A stretch of DNA of 47,290 nucleotides from assembly GCF_001456025.1 (NCBI RefSeq), contig NZ_LMTZ01000123.1, forward strand, positions 34,594-81,883, read 5' to 3'. The stretch comes from Mastigocoleus testarum BC008. Its GTDB lineage: Bacteria > Cyanobacteriota > Cyanobacteriia > Cyanobacteriales > Nostocaceae. Of the stretch, positions 26,919 through 34,747 are shown one piece after another. The notes under the pieces were generated by a model that was not told the DNA's origin, did no database searches, and was given only the letters and a program-made list of their open reading frames with translations. The translations under genes were made by a program, and so were the position numbers. The stretch's first letter is position 1. Each line of letters starts with the position of its first letter.

Positions 26919-26946
26919 GTAGAGACGTAGCATGCTACGTCTCTAC
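26919..26946. repeat. perfect 28-bp palindrome, variant arm (copy 2)
   Basis: Left half GTAGAGACGTAGCA is followed by its exact inverse complement. Compared with the other copies, position 11 is A instead of T and the paired position 18 is T instead of A, so pairing is kept. It lies downstream of the DUF4350 gene and is followed by a GC-rich interspersed repeat (about 26955-27007). Confidence 0.9.
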
Positions 26947-27152
26947 GTCATTACTGTGCGCTGTCGCGCCCCGCAATACCTACGGTACGCTACCGCTAGC
27001 CGCTAACATTACTCCTAACCTCTGACTCCTGGGAAAACTTAAAATATAAGATACCAGGTGTTCAAATGTACCGCCTTAATAAACAAGCCTAAAAGCATTT
27101 AAATAATCTTCCTGTCTGGTTTTTAGGGTATTATCCCCAGACATATTGCACC

Positions 27153-28094
27153 ATGTTTGGCTGTGTTTGGAAATTTACTTTTGATGAGTTTAAAGTTGCG
27201 CGAGAACGCGCAGCACGGTTAGAAGCGATCGCATTTCAAGATACAAACGCTTTAAAACCACTCAAAGCAGTGGAGGAAAGTATTAAAGAAGCAAAAAAAC
27301 AATATCAACAAGCAAAAAATATTTCAGATCGAGAACAAGCGATCGCTGCATGGCAAATATCAATTAATCAGTTAAATTTAATACCTCAACAAACCCTAGC
27401 AGGAAAAACAGCAAAAGCTAAGCTCAAAGTCTATCAACAAGAATTTCAAAATGCTGTGGTTTCTTCCTTTATCAGTGCTGCTGAAGAATTTAATACCGAA
27501 GCGGAAAAAATTACAGCTACACAACCTCAAGTTGCTGCAGAGTTATTAAAACAAGCTGTCACACATTTGAATAAAGTACCTACAGATAATCCCCGCTATT
27601 TGGAAGCACAAAAACTGTCAGCGATTTACCAAGTAAAAACAAAAACACTTGCTAATTCTAATGGTGGTAATTATATTAAAGCAGCAAAAGGATTTGCGAT
27701 CGCAGCGGCTAAAGCATCACAAAACCCACCTCATAGGGCTGAAACTTGGGGAGAAATCGCTAAATTATGGCAAAAAGCAATTGAAAAACTGGAAAAAATT
27801 CAAGTTAGAGAACCGAGTTACAGTGAAGCACAAAATTTACTAGCAACATACCAGACAAATTTAGGTACGATTAAAACTCGCCAAAAGTTGGAAATTGAAG
27901 CTCAACAAAAACTACAGCAAGCTCACAGACAAATTCAAAATTTAATTGCAAATTCTGGGTCGAATCCTCAACAATTTAAGGCTCAAATTCAAGGTGTAAT
28001 CAATCAATTGAAAACGATAAGTGCGGGAACTACTGCTTATAAAGAAGCGGAACAGTTATTAAAGTCAGCATATGACAAACTAAAACAAACTTGA
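27153..28094 (+). CDS. helical-repeat protein of unknown function, 5' end probably damaged
   Basis: 313 residues, almost wholly alpha-helical, with Ala/Gln/Lys-rich repeats (YLEAQKLSAIYQVKTKT and YSEAQNLLATYQTNLGT recur about 80 residues apart), resembling TPR-like or coiled-coil solenoids. I do not recognise the family. ATG 27153 has no good ribosome site. The same frame extends upstream to 27093, and an ATG at 27066 with AGGTG 5-6 nt upstream begins MYRLNKQA, followed by TAA (27090-27092) and then KHLNNLPVWFLGYYPQ leading into this protein. So the original start was probably 27066 and codon 9 has become a stop. No signal peptide is visible from 27153. Confidence 0.6.
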   Translation: MFGCVWKFTFDEFKVARERAARLEAIAFQDTNALKPLKAVEESIKEAKKQYQQAKNISDREQAIAAWQISINQLNLIPQQTLAGKTAKAKLKVYQQEFQNAVVSSFISAAEEFNTEAEKITATQPQVAAELLKQAVTHLNKVPTDNPRYLEAQKLSAIYQVKTKTLANSNGGNYIKAAKGFAIAAAKASQNPPHRAETWGEIAKLWQKAIEKLEKIQVREPSYSEAQNLLATYQTNLGTIKTRQKLEIEAQQKLQQAHRQIQNLIANSGSNPQQFKAQIQGVINQLKTISAGTTAYKEAEQLLKSAYDKLKQT

Positions 28095-28131
28095 AATTGA
28101 TATTAATTATTAGCCAAAATCATAGTTCCCT

Positions 28132-28185
28132 GTAGAGACGTTGCAGAGCCTGCGGCGTCGGCGTTAGCCTCTGCAACGTCTCTAC
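28132..28185. repeat. 28-bp palindrome split by inserted GC-rich segment (copy 3)
   Basis: The two halves GTAGAGACGTTGCA (28132-28145) and TGCAACGTCTCTAC (28172-28185) are intact, but 26 bp of GC-rich sequence separate them. The insert begins GAG and ends CTC, so the stem becomes 17 bp with a 20-nt loop (28149-28168). The insert sequence GCCTGCGGCGTCGGC is found again at about 45897-45911. Confidence 0.85.
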
Positions 28186-28284
28186 GTTTTTGGGATTTAC
28201 CGAAAAATACTTAATTCGTGGAGTAGTAATATATCAATGTGCTAGCAATTAATCTACACTAAGCCTTATCCTTGAGTCTCCTCT

Positions 28285-30261
28285 ATGAAAAAGCTGCTTA
28301 GAAATCCTTTATTTTTATTTATATTTGGTGCGATCGCGGCTACGGTCATTGGCTATTTAATCAATCAATTACCTAACATTCCTAATTTTCCTCACAAAAC
28401 CGAAATACTGTTTGCTGCTGTATTTATCTTCACTATATTGACTGCTTTAGTTGCATATCAGCAAGCACAACAACAACCGGAAGATGCACCTGCAGATATT
28501 GACCCCACAATTCGTCCCAGATTACTCGAAGCAGAAGGTACAAAAGTCAAACAAAGGTTGCGTGATTCTTTACATGACTTGCTAATGCTCGATTTGAGAC
28601 GGGAGGAACAACCGCAGCAAGTTGCTCGGAAACCGCTTCAGACTTTGTATACAGTATCGGTTAACAACACCATAAGTCAGCCGAAGGTGAAGGTACTCGA
28701 CAAAATAATAGATGTATTGCGACGGGATGATATTGGTGGACGTTTATTAATTTTAGGAAAACCAGGAAGCGGAAAAACCACAACCCTACTAGATTTAGCT
28801 GAAGAATTACTCGAGCGAGCAAAAAATAATCACAGCGAACCTATACCGATAATTTTTGAACTTTCAGCTTGGCGCGATGATAGTGTAAATTTTTTAGGTT
28901 GGTTAATTATTCAACTCAAGGAAGAATATAATCTTACACCGGGGATAAGTCGATTTTGGTTAGAACGGGGTGAAGTTTTACCGTTATTGGATGGTTTGGA
29001 TGAATTGGGTTTAGAAAAACAGAGAAAATGTATTCGAGCAATCAATAAATATTTAAGTGAAGATGCGAAGCGGGATTTGGTAGTTTGCTGTCGAGAAGAA
29101 GAATATATTGCAGGGGAGGAACAACTTGCGGAGTTGCATGGTGCTGTCTGTTTGCAACCGTTGAGCAATAAACAAATTCAAAATTATTTAGAAGTATTTG
29201 ACCGAGGAGATTTGTGGCACAGTATAGAAAATAATGCTGAGTTTTTGGAGTTAGCAAAAACTCCTTTGTTATTGTCAATGATGGTTGTTGCTTATCAAGG
29301 ACAAGCAATACACACAAAGGAAGAATTATTTGATTCTTATATTGAGCGCAGGTTTGAGTTAAATCCTGTGAATCAAGAGGAGCCACAGCGTAGAAAAACA
29401 ATTCACTTTTTGAAGTTTTTAGCTAACCGCTTGAAAGAAACGCAGACGGAATTTTTAATTGAAAATATTCAGCCTGATTGGCTACTAAGTAGTAGGCAAA
29501 AATTTTTTCACAGACTCATTGTCGGGCTGATTTTCGGGCTGATTGTCGGGCTGATTGTCGGGCTGATTTTCGGGCTGATTTTCGGGCTGATTTTCGGGCT
29601 GATTTTCGGGCTGAGTTACGGGCTGAATTACGGACTGATTAAGATTGAAACAGTAGAGGAAATAAGATTTTCTTTTAAACCTGAAAAACGAAAACAATAT
29701 ATCAAAAATTTGATTGACGGGCTGATTGTCGGGTTGATTTACGGACTGATTTGTGGGCTGATTTTAGGACCGATTTACGGGCTGATTTTTGTGCCAATTT
29801 TCGGGCTGATTTTCGGGCTAATTTTCGGGCTGATTTTCGGGCTAAAAGATGAGATTTTAAATAAATCTTTTCCCAATCAAGGTATTTGGACTTCTGCTAA
29901 AAATACGCTTATTTTCACAGTTTTATGTAGCTCAATTTTTACTTTTGTACAGGTTTGGTTAAAATCATCATTATCCCAGTTTATTAGAGTTGATAATATA
30001 GATTTTATTTTGAAATTATCTCAATTCCTTGTAGTATTTTTAGTATTTTTCTATGGAGGTGGACTAGCCTGCATAAAACACTTTTCCCTCCGCTTAGTAC
30101 TTTGGCACAATGATTACATCCCTTGGAATTATGCCCAATTCCTCGACCGTGCTGCAGAACGTCGTATCATCCAAAAAGTAGGTGGTAGCTATCGCTTCAT
30201 TCACCGTTTACTACTCGATCATTTCGCCGATATGCCTATTTCTACAAGTTCACTAAAATAG
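28285..30261 (+). CDS. membrane NACHT NTPase with GLIF-repeat transmembrane region
   Basis: 658-residue STAND-type NTPase. Two N-terminal transmembrane helices (about 8-26 and 40-57) precede a linker and a NACHT domain: Walker A GKPGSGKT (158-165), Walker B LPLLDGLDEL with Asp236, Asp239 and Glu240, and sensor-like VVCCREEEY (about 266-274). Instead of LRR or WD sensor repeats, the C-terminal half has membrane segments built of four-residue units GLIF/GLIV/GLIY (about 411-452 and 478-520), with more helices at about 540-560 and 577-597. It ends in RRIIQKVGGSYRFIHRLLLDHFA, a motif typical of cyanobacterial NACHT proteins. Bacterial NACHT proteins include anti-phage sensors; a membrane-perturbing output is plausible here but inferred. 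No partner gene is evident. Confidence 0.85.
   Translation: MKKLLRNPLFLFIFGAIAATVIGYLINQLPNIPNFPHKTEILFAAVFIFTILTALVAYQQAQQQPEDAPADIDPTIRPRLLEAEGTKVKQRLRDSLHDLLMLDLRREEQPQQVARKPLQTLYTVSVNNTISQPKVKVLDKIIDVLRRDDIGGRLLILGKPGSGKTTTLLDLAEELLERAKNNHSEPIPIIFELSAWRDDSVNFLGWLIIQLKEEYNLTPGISRFWLERGEVLPLLDGLDELGLEKQRKCIRAINKYLSEDAKRDLVVCCREEEYIAGEEQLAELHGAVCLQPLSNKQIQNYLEVFDRGDLWHSIENNAEFLELAKTPLLLSMMVVAYQGQAIHTKEELFDSYIERRFELNPVNQEEPQRRKTIHFLKFLANRLKETQTEFLIENIQPDWLLSSRQKFFHRLIVGLIFGLIVGLIVGLIFGLIFGLIFGLIFGLSYGLNYGLIKIETVEEIRFSFKPEKRKQYIKNLIDGLIVGLIYGLICGLILGPIYGLIFVPIFGLIFGLIFGLIFGLKDEILNKSFPNQGIWTSAKNTLIFTVLCSSIFTFVQVWLKSSLSQFIRVDNIDFILKLSQFLVVFLVFFYGGGLACIKHFSLRLVLWHNDYIPWNYAQFLDRAAERRIIQKVGGSYRFIHRLLLDHFADMPISTSSLK
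29509..29640 (+). repeat. 12-bp tandem repeat in NACHT gene, block 1
   Basis: About ten units of GGGCTGATTTTC or GGGCTGATTGTC in direct tandem, encoding GLIF/GLIV. The near-perfect DNA identity, beyond what the protein needs, shows recent expansion by slippage or unequal crossover. The complementary strand is also open (Asn-Gln-Pro-Glu repeats), which is a by-product. Confidence 0.9.
29715..29846 (+). repeat. 12-bp tandem repeat in NACHT gene, block 2
   Basis: About eleven units of the same 12-bp repeat, more diverged in the first half and nearly perfect in the last four. It is separated from block 1 by about 75 bp encoding a charged loop (KIETVEEIRFSFKPEKRKQY). Confidence 0.85.
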
Positions 30262-30784
30262 ATAAAGAAATTAAATTTATAGTTTATTAATATTATATGG
30301 CGGTGCGTTAATGTGTGGCGATAAAGGCGACCAAAAAACATTCTCTTGCGTATATATAGCGTTTTCCATTTGAATCAAATACATTTTATATTCCTATTCT
30401 GTAGAGACGTTGCATGCAACGTCTCTACAAAGTGTCATGCACTCAACCGAAAACCACTATAAATCCTTGTATATGACTTTTAATCGCAACGGTGCATTAC
30501 GGTGCAATTGGAGATTATCTCATAAATCCAAGATTTATTTTTGCACCTAACAGCACCCTACAATTATTTTATTTTTGATTTATAAATACACTTTCTTAAA
30601 GTATTAGACAATTAAATAATTAGAAAAATAATTAGGGATTTCCAAACAATAATTTATACCATAACCCTTAGCTGTAGGGACGCACCAACGTGCGCCCAAA
30701 AATATATAATTCAACCAATTTATACCCTAAATAATGGTATATCTCCTTATTTGGAATTCCCCTTGGCATGCGACGATACAAAAC
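30262..30784. other. intergenic region with palindromes
   Basis: 523 bp between the convergent NACHT and DUF4870 genes. It contains the perfect 28-bp palindrome at 30401-30428 and a second hairpin near 30677-30698 (GGGACGCAC ... GTGCGCCC). No ORF or RNA gene recognised. Confidence 0.5.
30401..30428. repeat. perfect 28-bp palindrome (copy 4)
   Basis: GTAGAGACGTTGCA followed by its exact inverse complement, identical to copies at 19997 and 45824. It lies in an intergenic gap beyond two convergent genes. Confidence 0.9.
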
Positions 30785-31162
30785 TTAAAATATACGGAAA
30801 ATAAACGGATAGTGGAAAGGTTCGTCAGGATTACCCAAACAACTTAACAAAGCCCAAATTGTTAATCCCCAGTGAAGTAAAAAACCGAGAGCCAGTAAGG
30901 GGAAAAATAAAATTCCACCTAACCCAAAAGTAAGCCAAGATATAACACCCACCGGTACGCCAATTACAGTCGCCCAAAACCAAACATTGAGGTGAAAATT
31001 CATCGATTCTTTGGCGTTACTTCGAACAACCGGATCGTCAGAAATAATATTGATTCCAAATGGTACAGCGAATGACAAAAACGCCGTGCTAAAAAAGATT
31101 GCTGCGTGACACAAACAAGATAACAATCGACGTTTATCGCGATTATAGGTAATTTCTTGCAT
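30785..31162 (-). CDS. DUF4870 family membrane protein
   Basis: 125 residues with three hydrophobic helices (about 16-38, 53-72 and 75-110). The pattern LSCLCHAAIFFSTAFLSFAVP, then SKESMNFHLNVWFWA-type (here NAKESMNFHLNVWF), fits the DUF4870/Tic20-like family of small membrane proteins, present in many cyanobacteria. Function unknown. It is divergent from ureE. Confidence 0.8.
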   Translation of the reverse strand: MQEITYNRDKRRLLSCLCHAAIFFSTAFLSFAVPFGINIISDDPVVRSNAKESMNFHLNVWFWATVIGVPVGVISWLTFGLGGILFFPLLALGFLLHWGLTIWALLSCLGNPDEPFHYPFIFRIF

Positions 31163-31278
31163 TCAGGAACTCCTTAGTCTATTTTCTATGGTCTATTTTT
31201 TATTAACTTGCTCTCCTAATTGCAATTTTAACGGGCAGATACTTAAGTTGAATATTGGAGTTTGCCGTACTCAAGAAA

Positions 31279-31728
31279 ATGTTAACCTTTAACAAAATTC
31301 AGCAATTTAGCTCAGAGGCAGTTATTAACTTTACACTAAATCTCTGTGCAGAAGAGCGTACTCGATCGCGTCATCGTTTCGCTACTGAAGAAGGGGAAAT
31401 TGTATGTTTGCGTTTACCTAGAGGAACTGTACTGCAAGATAGTGATATTCTCGTAGATGATACTAAAAAATATTTAGCAAAAATTATAGCTAAACCAGAA
31501 GAAGTTTTGACTGTATATGCCGAGCAAAACATTGATTTAATTAGAGCAGCTTACCATTTAGGTAACCGTCATGTTCCTTTAGAAATCACTACAAATTATT
31601 TGAGATTGTCACCGGACCCAGTATTGCGTAAAATGCTGGAGACATTGAACTTGAAAATCAAAAAAGAAACCGTCCCATTTCAACCACAAAAAGGTGCTTA
31701 TGAACACCAATTACGGCATGCGCACTGA
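31279..31728 (+). CDS. ureE: urease accessory protein UreE
   Basis: Nickel metallochaperone that brings Ni to the UreDFG-apo-urease complex. The frame opens at a TTG at 31255, but ATG 31279 gives the family-like start MLTFNKIQQF and 149 residues. It has an N-terminal UreE fold (RTRSRHRFATEEGEIVCLRLPRGTVLQDSDIL) and the C-terminal metal-binding domain with the conserved LIRAAYHLGNRHVPLEI, whose His is a nickel ligand. The His-rich tail is short (EHQLRHAH). It overlaps ureF. Confidence 0.94.
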   Translation: MLTFNKIQQFSSEAVINFTLNLCAEERTRSRHRFATEEGEIVCLRLPRGTVLQDSDILVDDTKKYLAKIIAKPEEVLTVYAEQNIDLIRAAYHLGNRHVPLEITTNYLRLSPDPVLRKMLETLNLKIKKETVPFQPQKGAYEHQLRHAH

Positions 31729-32416
31729 GGATGAGTACACATTTAATAATAATAATTTATTACGTCTTTTACAGTTAGCTAGCCCAACTTTACCTGTCGG
31801 AGCATACAGTTATTCTGAAGGTTTGGAAACTTTAGTTGAAGTCAACACAATTCACGATCGCGATAGTCTTAAGCAGTGGTTGACTGCAGAATTAAAATAC
31901 GGTGCAATTCGTTTAGAAACAGCTATTGTTGTAAGAAGTTACAAATGTGCAAGTGCAGGAGATTGCCAAGCATTATATGATTGGAATGTATGGCTATCAG
32001 CAGCAAGAGAAACTGAGGAATTACGTAATTCTAGTTGGCAAATGGGACGAAGTCTTTCTCAACTGATGAGTAAACTTCAGCCCCAGGTTAAACCATTAAT
32101 TGAAGCTGTGGGAGAACCTTGTAATTATGCGATCGCCTTTGGGGTCGCAGCAGCATTTTGGCAAATTCAAATACAAGCAGTCTTGTTGGGTTACCTTCAA
32201 AGTTGGTTAACTAATTTAATTGCTGCAGGAATAAAACTTATCCCCCTAGGACAAACAACCGGACAGCAATTATTAGTGGAATTTCAACCCTTATTAATAG
32301 AAACAATTAAAACAGTTATAGAGTTGGAAGATGACGAACTTTCTTGTTGCAGCTTGGGCTTATCTTTAGCAAGCATGACGCACGAAACGCAGTATAGTAG
32401 GCTGTTTAGGAGTTAA
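31700..32416 (+). CDS. ureF: urease accessory protein UreF
   Basis: Part of the UreD-UreF-UreG complex that activates urease; UreF gates UreG GTPase. About 238 residues. The family mark LLRLLQLASPTLPVGAYSYSEGLETLVE is near the start, and FGVAAAFWQIQIQAVLLGYL and the SLASMTHETQYSRLFRS end are typical. Three possible starts exist: GTG 31694, ATG 31700 and ATG 31718. I chose 31700 because AAGGTG stands just before it. It overlaps ureE by 29 bp, implying co-translation. Confidence 0.93.
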   Translation: MNTNYGMRTEDEYTFNNNNLLRLLQLASPTLPVGAYSYSEGLETLVEVNTIHDRDSLKQWLTAELKYGAIRLETAIVVRSYKCASAGDCQALYDWNVWLSAARETEELRNSSWQMGRSLSQLMSKLQPQVKPLIEAVGEPCNYAIAFGVAAAFWQIQIQAVLLGYLQSWLTNLIAAGIKLIPLGQTTGQQLLVEFQPLLIETIKTVIELEDDELSCCSLGLSLASMTHETQYSRLFRS

Positions 32417-32643
32417 TAGTAATTGGTAATTGGTAATTGGTAATTGGTAATTGGTAATGAGCAGGTAACTTTTCCTGTTCCTTATTTCCTGTTCCCTTTT
32501 AACTGTAGCCCGTAAGGGCGTGGCGTTAGCCATAAACTGGTAACTGTTAGCGGATCCGTAGGTAGCGCAGCTATAGCTATAGGGTGCGCGACAGCATATT
32601 AACTGACAACTGGTAACTGATAACTGATAACTGACAACCGATC
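32417..32643. repeat. heptamer arrays and GC-rich interspersed repeat between ureF and ureG
   Basis: Six AATTGGT heptamers (about 32420-32457), a GC-rich interspersed repeat whose segment 32546-32572 (GTTAGCGGATCC...) is an inverted near-copy of 45921-45948, and ACTGATA heptamers up to the ureG start. The block splits what is elsewhere often a tight ureEFG run. Confidence 0.75.
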
Positions 32644-33240
32644 ATGAATGCATTTCGAGTTGGAGTCGCTGGACCCGTTGGTTCTGGGAAAACAGCCCTA
32701 GTTGATGCTTTATGCAAAACAATGCGTCAGTCCCATAATTTGGCTGTCGTAACCAACGATATTTACACTCAAGAAGACGCACAATTTCTAGTTCGTTCTC
32801 AAGCTTTAGATCGAGAACGCATATTGGGAGTGGAAACTGGTGGTTGTCCCCATACAGCTATCCGTGAAGATGCTTCAATGAATTTAGCTGCTATTGAAGA
32901 TTTAGAAGTACGCTTTACCGATCTAGATTTAGTGTTTTTGGAAAGTGGTGGCGATAATTTAGCTGCAACTTTCAGTCCAGAATTAGTAGATTTAACAATT
33001 TACGTGATTGATGTTGCTGCTGGGGATAAAATCCCTCGTAAGGGTGGTCCAGGAATTACTAAGTCAGATTTGTTGGTTATCAATAAAACTGATTTAGCTC
33101 CTTATGTGGGTGCAGATCTCAAAGTCATGGAGACGGATACACTAAGGATGCGGGGTAACAAACCTTTTGTATTTACTAACTTAAAAACTCAAGATGGACT
33201 CTCACAGGTAGTTAAATTCATCTCTGATAGTCTTTGCTAA
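32644..33240 (+). CDS. ureG: urease accessory GTPase UreG
   Basis: SIMIBI-class GTPase that powers nickel insertion into urease. 198 residues, normal length. P-loop GPVGSGKTALVDAL near the N-terminus, the nickel-binding Cys-Pro-His in TGGCPHTAIREDAS, FLESGGDNLAATFSPEL, and the guanine-specificity motif NKTDLAP. The structural genes ureABC and ureD are not in the window. ATG 32644 follows a heptamer repeat, with no strong ribosome site. Confidence 0.96.
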   Translation: MNAFRVGVAGPVGSGKTALVDALCKTMRQSHNLAVVTNDIYTQEDAQFLVRSQALDRERILGVETGGCPHTAIREDASMNLAAIEDLEVRFTDLDLVFLESGGDNLAATFSPELVDLTIYVIDVAAGDKIPRKGGPGITKSDLLVINKTDLAPYVGADLKVMETDTLRMRGNKPFVFTNLKTQDGLSQVVKFISDSLC

Positions 33241-33570
33241 TCACTAATTCAAGTAGTACTTTAACGGCGAAATACCATTGTAATTCGTAATTATTGTCAG
33301 AAATTTATACAATGGATTACTTAATACCTGAGAGGCTTGCAGGGCAGAGGTTATTGTGTGTTTTGACCGCGATTATCCTAATTCTGACTAATTATTAAAA
33401 TATTTTTCTATTTATCCGTCTCTAATTTTCTACTTACTTCCATTTTAAAAATTAGCAAAGAGGTTACAAAATGGCTAATACAGTTATTTTCGGCTTCATA
33501 AATTAGCCTTATCAGCTATTCTAAGCAATAGTCACAATTAATCTTTAACTGTAGTAGTCATCAAGCCTCT
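33241..33570. other. intergenic region between ureG and amidase gene
   Basis: 330 bp, AT-rich, no ORF or repeat of note. It may carry the amidase promoter; no NtcA site was recognised by eye. Confidence 0.35.
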
Positions 33571-34542
33571 ATGAATCATCATAGCCTCAAAGCAACTAAA
33601 GAAACAGTACATCTAGGTGGTTTTTCTCATCTTTTAAAGCCAGCTTTGACAGTAGAATCAGGCGATAAGATTGATGTGGAAACTTACACTGGCTACTATA
33701 TTCATGATAAAGCTCCTGCTGATTTTATTACGCCAGAGTTTACAGAAATCTGTAAAAATTTAACTCCGGAACGCAAAGTTGCAGGAGGTCCCCACTTACT
33801 GACTGGACCAATTTATATTCAAGATGCACAACCAGGTGATGTTTTAGAAGTAAAGCTAGAAGCAATTGAGCCAAGTTTACCGATTGGTTTTAATGCAATT
33901 CGCAAAGGATGTGGTGCTTTACCACAACAATTCGGACAACCAAATTTAAGGTTCATTCCCCTAGACTTAGATAATAAGATTGCTGAATTTCCCCAAAATA
34001 GTGGAATTAAAATTCCTTTAAAGCCATTTTTCGGTATCCTTGGTGTCGCGACTCCCCAAAGCGATCGCAATTCCATTCCTCCTGGTAATTATGGCGGAAA
34101 CATTGACAACCGACATCTACAAGCGGGTTCGCGAATATTTCTACCTGTGTTTGTCGAAGGTGGACTATTTTCTATTGGTGACGGACATTCAGCACAAGGT
34201 GACGGGGAAGTAAATGTTACCGCAATTGAAACTTCTATGAAAGGTACTATTGAGCTTAAGCTTCATAAAGATTTCCATTTAACAACACCACTCGCTGAAA
34301 CCGCAGAACATATCATCACAATGGGTTTTGGTGAAACTCTAGACGAAGCATTCAAATTAGCTTTGCAAAATACAATCGAATTTCTCACATGTTTTACTAA
34401 TCTATCCCCTGAAGATGCTTATGTTTTGTGCAGCATAGCTGTTAATTTTCATATCACTCAGGTTGTTAATAGTCCCAACAAAGGGGTACATGGGATGTTA
34501 GCAAAATCAATGATGCCTGGGAATTTTCTTGATTTAACCTAA
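33571..34542 (+). CDS. acetamidase/formamidase family protein
   Basis: 323 residues of the FmdA/AmdA family, which hydrolyses short amides (formamide, acetamide) to ammonia and the acid. Marks include TGPIYIQDAQPGDVLEVKLEAIEP (about 74-97), IPPGNYGGNIDNRHLQAGSRIFLPVFVEGGLFSIGDGHSAQGDGEV (about 170-216, with the metal-binding His/Asp residues of this family), and a late helical region ending near TQVVNSPNKGVHGMLAKSMM. It follows the urease accessory genes, fitting ammonia scavenging, though the 330-bp gap suggests its own promoter. Confidence 0.9.
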   Translation: MNHHSLKATKETVHLGGFSHLLKPALTVESGDKIDVETYTGYYIHDKAPADFITPEFTEICKNLTPERKVAGGPHLLTGPIYIQDAQPGDVLEVKLEAIEPSLPIGFNAIRKGCGALPQQFGQPNLRFIPLDLDNKIAEFPQNSGIKIPLKPFFGILGVATPQSDRNSIPPGNYGGNIDNRHLQAGSRIFLPVFVEGGLFSIGDGHSAQGDGEVNVTAIETSMKGTIELKLHKDFHLTTPLAETAEHIITMGFGETLDEAFKLALQNTIEFLTCFTNLSPEDAYVLCSIAVNFHITQVVNSPNKGVHGMLAKSMMPGNFLDLT

Positions 34543-34570
34543 ATCATACTAGATCCTCAATTGACATGGA

Positions 34571-34742
34571 TTGATAGTTTATGAATTTATAGTTTCTGAG
34601 TTGATTGTTTCTGAGTTGATTGTTCCTGAGTTGATTATTTCTGAGTTGATTGTTTTTGAACTTATAGTTTGTAGATTTATAATTTTGAATTTATAGTTTA
34701 TGAGTTGATAGTTTTTAAATTTATAGTGTGTGAATTTATAAG
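34571..34742. repeat. 15-bp minisatellite upstream of TauE gene
   Basis: About eleven degenerate 15-bp units of the TTTCTGAGTTGATTG / GAATTTATAGTTT type fill the whole gap between the amidase and TauE genes. Read on the minus strand they match the in-frame repeat inside the TauE gene (13 of 15 positions for the best units). They make the minus strand open by chance. Confidence 0.8.
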
Positions 34743-34747
34743 TACCA

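Noticed and set aside
29485..29697. Minus-strand frame encoding Asn-Gln-Pro-Glu repeats
   Set aside because: It is the complement of the 12-bp repeat inside the NACHT gene; a 12-bp repeat leaves several frames open by chance, and there is no start context.
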